Assembly: GCF_028747985.1 (NCBI RefSeq)
Contig: NZ_CP118108.1
Coordinates: 503,001-567,000, forward strand
Origin: Paenibacillus urinalis
GTDB taxonomy: Bacteria; Bacillota; Bacilli; Paenibacillales; Paenibacillaceae
Direction: 5' to 3'
DNA length: 64,000 nucleotides
Below, in pieces: positions 45,015-54,422 of this stretch. The stretch's first letter is position 1. Every line of letters begins with the position of its first letter. Both the position numbers and the translations under genes were made by a program. Below the pieces are notes generated by a model that did no database searches, had not been told where the DNA came from, and worked only from the letters and a program-made list of their open reading frames with translations.

Positions 45015-45281
45015 ATGAACAATTCAGAAACACCGCTCCCTAACGGCTCCATCGTCCGATTGAAGGAAGGATCCAAGAAGCTGGTTATTTACGGGCGCAA
45101 GCAGATTATGATGACCGAGCCACCGCGAACTTTTGACTATATCGGATGTTTGTATCCGGAAGGGTATATCAACCCGGATTATACGTACGGTTTCAATCAT
45201 GAGGATATTGAGGAGATCGTATTCATGGGATTTGTGGATCAGGAAGAGGAGCAGTTCTCTGCACGTTTAAAAGAGGCTTAG
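45015..45281 (+). CDS. DUF4176 protein
   Basis: 88 residues; ATG 45015 follows AAAGGAGG. The sequence LPNGSIVRLKEGSKKLVIYGRKQIMMTEPPRTFDYIGCLYPEGYINPDYTYGFNHEDIEEIVFMGFVDQEEEQF fits the DUF4176 pattern (NGSVV-L, K-LMI-GR, YDYVGCPYPEG, F-H--I--V-F-G). DUF4176 genes commonly sit in type VII secretion loci of Firmicutes, where they may assist effector export. It closes the T7SS island 18 bases after the membrane protein. Confidence 0.7.
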   Translation: MNNSETPLPNGSIVRLKEGSKKLVIYGRKQIMMTEPPRTFDYIGCLYPEGYINPDYTYGFNHEDIEEIVFMGFVDQEEEQFSARLKEA

Positions 45282-45366
45282 GTGGACATCCTATTCACTA
45301 AGAGTGGGACAGTGAGACGATAGTATGATCATGGATCTGCTTAGGTTACTGGGAAGACCCACCATG

Positions 45367-45402
45367 TTGACACCGTTTTCAGCTTGTGTTAAGGTATTTG
45401 CG
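45367..45402 (+). promoter_or_regulatory. candidate promoter of licT
   Basis: TTGACA (45367-45372) with a weak TAAGGT (45390-45395) 17 bases later. The predicted start falls just before the RAT at 45404, as expected for an antiterminated transcript. Confidence 0.45.
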
Positions 45403-45403
45403 A

Positions 45404-45432
45404 GGCTTGTTACCGGTAATGCGGGCAAAACC
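45404..45432 (+). promoter_or_regulatory. ribonucleic antiterminator (RAT) upstream of licT
   Basis: 29-base element beginning GGCTTGTTAC and ending GGCAAAACC, the LicT/SacY consensus. Its last 10 bases overlap the terminator stem, so the two structures exclude each other. Confidence 0.85.
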
Positions 45433-45481
45433 ACAATGGGGATATCTTTGTATATACCCGTTGTCGTTTTGCCCTTTTTTT
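45423..45481 (+). terminator. regulated terminator upstream of licT
   Basis: GGGCAAAACCACAATGGG pairs with CCCGTTGTCGTTTTGCCC (one mismatch), followed by TTTTTTT. LicT bound to the RAT would prevent it, so the regulator gene controls its own expression. Confidence 0.85.
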
Positions 45482-45506
45482 ATTCCTCAAAAAAGTGGTG
45501 GTTCAT

Positions 45507-46343
45507 GTGATCATTAAACAGATATTCAACAACAATATTGTAAGCACGATGGATGACAAGGACCAGGAGCTGCTGATTCTCGGCCGAGGAATTGGTTTTC
45601 AGTTCAAGGTTGGCGACACCATCGACGAAGGACGCATCGAGAAAATATTCCGTTTGCAGGATTCGTCCATATACGAGAGATTCAAGGCGATTGTGGCCGA
45701 AGTGCCCGCAGAAATTTTGCAGGTTACAGACGATATCGTCAGTCTCACGCGCACGCAGCTGAACAAGTCGATCAGCGATGGGATTTACGTTTCTTTATCT
45801 GACCATATCCATTTTGCAGTGCAGCGGTTAACGAAAGGGCAAATTACTCGTAACCCACTGACATGGGAAGTGCAGCATTTTTACAAGGCGGAATATGATG
45901 TAGCCGCGGATGCACTGACCTTGATCAAGGAGAGACTCGGGATTGATTTTCCCAAAGAGGAGATTTGCAATATCGCTCTGCACTTCATCAATGCAGAAGT
46001 CAACGACTCCATGAATGATGTGACGCATCTCATGCAGCTGCTGCAGGAGATCATGAATATTATCAAATATCATTTTAACGTAGAGTTTGATGAGGATTCC
46101 GTCAACTATTTCCGATTCATTACGCATCTCAAATACTTCTGCCAGCGTGTGATTACCCATTCATCGTATGATGATACAGAGGAGTATTTATATGAAGTGG
46201 TACGAAAGAATTATCCATCAACGTTTAAGTGTATAGAGAAAATCGAGACGTTCATCCTCAAGCATTATCAGTATGAGATGACGCACTCGGAGCAGTTATA
46301 CTTGACGCTGCATCTGGAACGATTGATGAAACACAAAAAATAA
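45507..46343 (+). CDS. licT: BglG/SacY-family transcription antiterminator (LicT-like)
   Basis: 278 residues from GTG 45507; the longer start at 45495 has no better site. The RNA-binding CAT domain is residues 1-55 (KQIFNNNIVSTMDDKDQELLILGRGIGFQFKVGDTID), followed by PRD1 with the histidines in LSDHIHFAVQR and IALHFINAEVND, then PRD2 with FITHLKYFCQRV and LYLTLHLERL. Phosphorylation by the PTS on these histidines sets activity. It binds the RATs at 45404 and 46403 and activates the bglP-bglA genes when beta-glucosides are present. Confidence 0.95.
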   Translation: MIIKQIFNNNIVSTMDDKDQELLILGRGIGFQFKVGDTIDEGRIEKIFRLQDSSIYERFKAIVAEVPAEILQVTDDIVSLTRTQLNKSISDGIYVSLSDHIHFAVQRLTKGQITRNPLTWEVQHFYKAEYDVAADALTLIKERLGIDFPKEEICNIALHFINAEVNDSMNDVTHLMQLLQEIMNIIKYHFNVEFDEDSVNYFRFITHLKYFCQRVITHSSYDDTEEYLYEVVRKNYPSTFKCIEKIETFILKHYQYEMTHSEQLYLTLHLERLMKHKK

Positions 46344-46402
46344 ATATACAACGAATCCATTTCATGAGTCAGCTAAAGTTATTATGAAATAGATTTATAC
46401 AG

Positions 46403-46431
46403 GGCTTGTTACTGTTCAATCAGGCAATACC
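46403..46431 (+). promoter_or_regulatory. RAT upstream of bglP
   Basis: 29 bases, GGCTTGTTAC to GGCAATACC, matching the first RAT at most positions. Its end overlaps the terminator that follows. Confidence 0.82.
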
Positions 46432-46487
46432 CGGATGAGTTCTTGCATGCGATACATGGTGTGCTGGTTTCGTTCGGGTATTTTTTT
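46426..46487 (+). terminator. regulated terminator upstream of bglP
   Basis: AATACCCG (46426-46433) pairs with CGGGTATT (46475-46482), with an inner GCATG/CATG-type stem, followed by TTTTTTT. Confidence 0.78.
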
Positions 46488-46516
46488 ATGCGCAAAAAGA
46501 TCAGGGGGAATCTAAG

Positions 46517-49952
<3,436 letters not shown>

Positions 49953-49960
49953 AGTAAGTA

Positions 49961-50000
49961 AAAGAAGCCGTGGACTTGGTATTTGTCCACGGCTTCTTTG
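49961..50000. terminator. bidirectional terminator after bglA
   Basis: AAAGAAGCCGTGGAC pairs with GTCCACGGCTTCTTT around a 9-base loop. It lies between bglA and the convergent WXG100 gene. Confidence 0.8.
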
Positions 50001-50013
50001 TTGTGTTGCTGTA

Positions 50014-50289
50014 TTATCTGCTTTGGTCCGCATTTTGAAAATGAACTGCCGTCTGCTGCAGCTGCGTACCTGTCTCCTGCAACCCACTCAAGTAGGATTG
50101 GACGGAGGTGAGACTCTCCTGAATCCGCTGGAGAAATTCCCGCTGCCGCTCGCCTTCCCACTGACCCTCCGATTCAAGAATCATCTTGTTCAGCTGCTGC
50201 ACCACCGTTTGTCCATTCTGGGATGCCTGAGTGAACTGGCGCGAAATCTGCTGCAGCTCCTCTGGGTAGAGGTTGATCCGCTGATCCAT
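50014..50289 (-). CDS. WXG100-family (ESAT-6-like) T7SS protein
   Basis: 91 residues from ATG 50289 (AAGGAGGG upstream; the in-frame ATG 50313 lies before the site). Two amphipathic helices flank a WEG turn in GQWEGERQREFLQRIQESL, the WXG motif, and the length is usual for the family. Such proteins are exported by the type VII system, often as partners of larger effectors. No esxA-essC cluster is near, so this is an isolated copy, about 4.7 kb from the T7SS island. Confidence 0.88.
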   Translation of the reverse strand: MDQRINLYPEELQQISRQFTQASQNGQTVVQQLNKMILESEGQWEGERQREFLQRIQESLTSVQSYLSGLQETGTQLQQTAVHFQNADQSR

Positions 50290-50442
50290 ACGTATTCCCT
50301 CCTTCGTCTCCACATATGAAGTTCGACTGTACTGATCTTACCCCATTATATATGGAATATTTTCTCAAGGAAAGATATTGGTCACTTACGCAATGAAACG
50401 TTAAGCAAGTTAAATGTTAATTCACTATATTAAGCAGCAATG

Positions 50443-51714
50443 CTAGGATAGGTGCACATAAAATGTAGTCGATTCACCTACGGTGCTCTTGGCATAAATC
50501 CTGCCCTTGTGCTGCTCCACAATCGACTTCGCAATGGCGAGACCCAGTCCGTACCCCCCTTGCTTGCGCGCTCTCCCGGAATCTGTCCGATAGAAGCGGT
50601 CGAATATTCGCGACAAATGCTCTGGAGCAATACCTTCACCGGTATTCGTGACGGATAAGACGACCTCTTGCTGCAGTTTTTTTAGAGTGAGAGTAACGGA
50701 GCCGCCCTCATTCGTGTATTTGACGGCATTATCGAGCAGAATCATGACTACTTGCTTGATCTGCTCACTCGCGCCGGTTACCTGAAGACCGGGTTCGATC
50801 TCATAGCTGAGGTGAACCTGCTTCTCGAACATAACGGCTTCCATCGTTAACAGAATATTTTCGACCGCCTCGCTCATATCAAATTTCGTATACAGGATAC
50901 CCGCACGAGAATCATCCATCTCCGTCAGGTATAGGAGATCATTGGTCAGTCTGGTCATACGTTCCGTTTCGGACTTGATATAATACAGCCATTTCTCCTG
51001 ATCTCGGATCTGATCCTCACTGTTAGCCAGCAGAACATCCGTATTGGTATTGATAATGGTCAGTGGTGTCTTTAACTCATGAGAGGCGTCGGCGATGAAC
51101 TGCTTCTGCTTGTCAAAGGCCTCCTGAATCGGTGTAATGGACCGGTTGGCAAAGAAGCGGCTCGTAAAGAAGATGACGATCAGCATCACGAGTGCAACAA
51201 TCGCGAAGGTATAGATCAGATTCGTCAGGATAACCTGCTGTGAGCTGGTATCGAGAAATACGAGCATGTAGCCTGTGCTGGTCTGAAGAATCTCAAAAGT
51301 CCAGTGACTCCCATCCAGTTCAAATTGTCCACTCGCTTTGTTCTCCGCAACGGCTGCATCCAGAGCAAGCGGATAGAACGTCTCCTCCAGTTCAAGTGTA
51401 GTCTCACGACCTGTAATCGTAAGGTTAGGATCTGTCTCCAGCATGAAAGAGATCGAGCGCTTGGGTGGTGCTCCTTCGAATCCGAACTCACCATCGTCCG
51501 GTCCTCCCATACTTAGATCTCCACCAGGACGATCTCCGCGCGGAAGATTGAAGTCCCGGGTGTAGGAATCCGTTACTTTATTCAGCTCCATATGAATATT
51601 TCGCTGAACATCCCGATACGTAATCGTATATATCGAGGTAAAAGCAACCAGCATAATGATCGAGATGATGACGAGATTCAAGATCAGGAACCGGTTTCTA
51701 AGCTTGGTAAACAT
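50443..51714 (-). CDS. sensor histidine kinase
   Basis: 423 residues. TM1 is at residues ~10-30 and TM2 near 165-185 (LIYTFAIVALVMLIVIFFTSRFF), enclosing an extracytoplasmic domain of about 130 residues. A HAMP-like linker follows, then the phospho-acceptor box DASHELKTPLTIINTN and the HATPase domain (N box LDNAVKYTNEGG, FDRFYRTDSGRARKQGGYGLGLAIAK). It overlaps the response-regulator stop by one base (ATGA arrangement), so the two genes form a co-transcribed pair. Ligand unknown. Confidence 0.93.
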   Translation of the reverse strand: MFTKLRNRFLILNLVIISIIMLVAFTSIYTITYRDVQRNIHMELNKVTDSYTRDFNLPRGDRPGGDLSMGGPDDGEFGFEGAPPKRSISFMLETDPNLTITGRETTLELEETFYPLALDAAVAENKASGQFELDGSHWTFEILQTSTGYMLVFLDTSSQQVILTNLIYTFAIVALVMLIVIFFTSRFFANRSITPIQEAFDKQKQFIADASHELKTPLTIINTNTDVLLANSEDQIRDQEKWLYYIKSETERMTRLTNDLLYLTEMDDSRAGILYTKFDMSEAVENILLTMEAVMFEKQVHLSYEIEPGLQVTGASEQIKQVVMILLDNAVKYTNEGGSVTLTLKKLQQEVVLSVTNTGEGIAPEHLSRIFDRFYRTDSGRARKQGGYGLGLAIAKSIVEQHKGRIYAKSTVGESTTFYVHLS

Positions 51715-52391
51715 CAGGTATTCACCTCTAACACATACCCAACGCCTCGAACGGTGCTGATGCGGACGGCAGAATTCAGGAAGTTCAGCTTCTTACGCAA
51801 AAAAGAGATATATACCTCTACATTGTTGTGCTCGACATCAGAATCAAAGCCCCACAGCTTCTCAATAATCTGCTCCTTGGAGGTAATCGACTGCTTCCTT
51901 ACCATTAGCAGCTCCAATAGCTCATTTTCTTTCAGATTCAGCTTCATTTCCTTCCCGTTAACCGAGAGCTTCAGGGTAGAAGTATTGAGCTCCATATCCC
52001 CGAATTTCAGACCTTCCTCTGGCATGACCTCGCTTTTGCGCCGCAGCACGGCTCTGATTCGGGCCAGCAGTTCTCCAGAGGAGAAGGGCTTGGCGACGTA
52101 GTCGTCGGCACCATAATCCAGCCCGGTAATTTTGTCATCGATCTCGCCTTTGGCCGTCAGCAGAATGACGGGAGTGGAGAGGCCTTCCTTGCGAATTTCC
52201 TTCAGGACAGTGATCCCATCCATTTCCGGCATCATAATATCAAGCAGCAGCAGATCATAGATCCCGCTGAGAGCATAATCGAGTCCGCTTCTGCCGTCAT
52301 GGACCATATCTACGGAATAGTTTTGTTTTTTTAAGATTTGGGAGAGTGCCTCCGCCAGATGAAGCTCGTCTTCCACAATTAATATTCTCAT
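51714..52391 (-). CDS. OmpR-family response regulator
   Basis: 225 residues. Receiver domain with the acidic pocket (VEDE), phospho-acceptor Asp51 in LLLLDIMMPEMDG and the Lys in VAKPFSSGELLARI; the winged-helix output domain runs from about 125 to the end (LKLSVNGKEMKLNLKENELLELLM ... VRGVGYVLE). It is transcribed divergently from the VTC-DUF4956-lipoprotein genes, and a phased TTAA direct-repeat box lies upstream of those genes, so it probably controls them. Confidence 0.94.
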   Translation of the reverse strand: MRILIVEDELHLAEALSQILKKQNYSVDMVHDGRSGLDYALSGIYDLLLLDIMMPEMDGITVLKEIRKEGLSTPVILLTAKGEIDDKITGLDYGADDYVAKPFSSGELLARIRAVLRRKSEVMPEEGLKFGDMELNTSTLKLSVNGKEMKLNLKENELLELLMVRKQSITSKEQIIEKLWGFDSDVEHNNVEVYISFLRKKLNFLNSAVRISTVRGVGYVLEVNT

Positions 52392-52559
52392 CGCTTTTTC
52401 ATCCTCTGTATGGATTATCTGTAGGTTTGAATAGGCCTAGTATAGCAGGAGTACCTTTAACCAACCTTAAGCTGCTTATTCTACCATCATACGAATGGAT
52501 AACTTTCAGATCAATAATTAGTGCCTATTATATGAAGCTTCTTAATTAGAGATCAGGAT

Positions 52560-52618
52560 TGTAAACGCAGTGTAAAAAAGATTCTCCAAATGTTAAATGC
52601 ATTTAAGATTCATTAAAG
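52560..52618 (+). promoter_or_regulatory. phased direct-repeat box, likely response-regulator site
   Basis: TTAA at 52593, 52603 and 52613 repeats at exactly 10-base spacing (TTAAAT, TTAAGA, TTAAAG). Two TGTAAA copies lie at 52560 and 52571. OmpR/PhoP-family dimers bind such head-to-tail repeats along one DNA face. The site lies about 70 bases before the VTC gene start. Confidence 0.55.
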
Positions 52619-52685
52619 GTTGAGAGCTTACGATACATACATCACCACAAGAGACTTACCACAACAGAGAAAGGATCTGAAGCAC

Positions 52686-53429
52686 ATGGCTATAGAGGTA
52701 TTTAACCGCTATGAGAGCAAATATCTGCTCGACAGCAACTCGTACCGGAGGCTGTATCTCGATCTCATGGAATATATGGAACCCGATGAATATAACAAGC
52801 AGCATGAATTTTATTCCATAAGTAATCTGTACTTCGACACAGCACATGATTCATTGATCAGAGCGAGCCTGGCGAAGCCCAAGTATAAGGAAAAGCTCAG
52901 ACTCAGAGCCTACGGTGTTCCGGGCAAGGACGCGAAGGTGTATCTCGAGATCAAGAAGAAGGTGTTCGGCCTGGTCAACAAGCGTAGAACCGCGCTCAAG
53001 CTGGATGAGGCGTACGAATTTGTCCGTACCGGACAGGCACCGGAGCTGAAGGATTACATGAACGCCCAAGTCGTGAACGAAATCAGCTATTTCCTGCGGA
53101 GGTACGATTTGGCACCCAAGCTGTACCTGTCATATGACAGAAAAGCACTCTTTTGCAAAGACAGCCGCGATCTCCGAATTACGTTTGACACCAATATTCG
53201 CACAAGACGCTATGACTTGAAATTGGAGAACGGAGATTACGGCGAGCAGCTGCTGGATGAAGGCCAATGGCTCATGGAAGTGAAGGCCGAAAAGACGGTG
53301 CCTATGTGGCTGTCGGTCCTGCTCTCAGAGCATCAGCTGTATCGGACGAGTTTCTCCAAATACGGCAATGAATACAAAAAAATGATCAAAAACGAAAAAC
53401 AGAAACAGGAGAGTATGCTTTATGCTTGA
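52686..53429 (+). CDS. VTC-domain polyphosphate polymerase-like protein
   Basis: 247 residues from ATG 52686 (AAAGGAT upstream; the frame is open to 52620). Conserved VTC tunnel residues are present: FNRYESKYLLDS, SISNLYFDT, EKLRLRAYG, VYLEIKKKVFGLVNKRRTAL, LSYDRKALF, LRITFDTNIRTRRYDL and WLMEVKAEKTVPMWLS. The fold is the VTC4-like triphosphate tunnel metalloenzyme, which makes polyphosphate in yeast; the bacterial activity is inferred. It overlaps the DUF4956 gene by 8 bases. Confidence 0.88.
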   Translation: MAIEVFNRYESKYLLDSNSYRRLYLDLMEYMEPDEYNKQHEFYSISNLYFDTAHDSLIRASLAKPKYKEKLRLRAYGVPGKDAKVYLEIKKKVFGLVNKRRTALKLDEAYEFVRTGQAPELKDYMNAQVVNEISYFLRRYDLAPKLYLSYDRKALFCKDSRDLRITFDTNIRTRRYDLKLENGDYGEQLLDEGQWLMEVKAEKTVPMWLSVLLSEHQLYRTSFSKYGNEYKKMIKNEKQKQESMLYA

Positions 53430-54108
53430 TTCCCTATTAAACGCAGCTACAGACACAACGACAGAACTTACATTTATGAGCACGGTGCTCAGTATTCTCA
53501 TCGCCATTTTGTTAGGCGGTATCATCAGTCTTACCTATATGAAGACGAACACAAACGGGTATACCCAGAGCTTTTCCTTGACTATGGTCATCTTACCGGC
53601 CATTGTGGCCATTATTATTCTGCTGATTGGCAGCAATATTGCACGAGCGTTTAGCTTGGCGGGAGCGTTCTCCATCATCCGGTTTCGAAGTGCGCCTGGG
53701 GATCCGAAGGATATTGCTTTTGTCCTGTTTACGATGGCAGCGGGTCTTGCCTGTGGTGTGGGAGCCTTCGGGTATGCGGTGTTGTTCACCCTGATCCTGT
53801 GTATTCTGATGTTCGTCCTGAGTAAATTTAACTTCGGTGCAAGAAAAACATTGCAAAGAACACTTAAAATCACGATTCCTGAGAATTTGAGCTACGATGA
53901 TGCCTTTGACGAGGTGTTCCAGAAATACAACGTGCAATATGAGCTGAAAAAGATCAGAACAACCGAGCTGGGAAGCTTGTATGAGCTTGTGTACGGCGTG
54001 ACGATGAATCAGCTTACCAACCAAAAAGAATTCCTGGATGAAATCCGATGCCGTAATGGTAATCTGGATCTTTCCCTGACGATGAGCCCGACGACGTCAG
54101 AGTATTAA
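53422..54108 (+). CDS. DUF4956 membrane protein
   Basis: 228 residues. Four or five TM helices in the first 140 residues (STVLSILIAILLGGIISLTYM; SLTMVILPAIVAIIILLIG; VLFTMAAGLACGVGAFGYAVLFTLILCILMFVL), with the conserved AFSLAGAFSIIRFRSAPGDPKDIAF loop, then a cytoplasmic ferredoxin-like domain (LKITIPENLSYDDAFDEVFQKYNV). DUF4956 genes commonly pair with VTC genes, so the two proteins probably work together at the membrane; the activity is unknown. Confidence 0.85.
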   Translation: MLDSLLNAATDTTTELTFMSTVLSILIAILLGGIISLTYMKTNTNGYTQSFSLTMVILPAIVAIIILLIGSNIARAFSLAGAFSIIRFRSAPGDPKDIAFVLFTMAAGLACGVGAFGYAVLFTLILCILMFVLSKFNFGARKTLQRTLKITIPENLSYDDAFDEVFQKYNVQYELKKIRTTELGSLYELVYGVTMNQLTNQKEFLDEIRCRNGNLDLSLTMSPTTSEY

Positions 54109-54142
54109 TGTATCCACTCCACTGTGATTGACCTTATAATCA

Positions 54143-54422
54143 GCTCAAATTTCAAATGAAATGAAATTTGAGCCCAAAATACTTAGCGAGGAATTAAGCT
54201 AGTTCTTTATCTCCGTGCTTAGCAGCGAGGATTTCAGTAAAGTTGGTGACTCTCATCCTAGCGAGGAATTTGAATGACGAACGACTTTTGGCGGAGCCAA
54301 CCGGAGAGAGACAGTCAAATTGCGAGCGTCCTGATAAAGGAGATAGCCATCTCTTATCCGAGCCAATACGCAAGGCTATAAAGAACAGCTCAATTTCCGA
54401 GCGCCCTGAAAGGATAAATAAA
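54143..54422 (+). ncRNA. candidate structured leader RNA upstream of the lipoprotein gene
   Basis: The 314-base gap before the lipoprotein holds several paired elements. H1: GCTCAAATTTCA/TGAAATTTGAGC (54143-54154 with 54162-54173). P1: AGCT-A-GTTCTTTAT (54197-54210) pairs with ATAAAGAAC-AGCT (54378-54390), 13 pairs with one bulge, closing a 167-base domain. P2: AATTTGA (54267-54273) with TCAAATT (54315-54321). P3: TTGGC-GGA-GCCAA (54288-54300). P4: GATAA-AG-GAGAT with ATCTC-TTATC (54333-54358). GCGAGGA occurs three times, and GAGCGYCCTGA precedes AAAGGA twice, the second overlapping the ribosome binding site. I cannot match it to a known riboswitch. Confidence 0.45.

Noticed and set aside
54243..54422. 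60-codon N-terminal extension of the DUF4353 lipoprotein
   Set aside because: The lipobox signal peptide begins at ATG 54423 with its own ribosome binding site, and the upstream codons lie in the structured leader.
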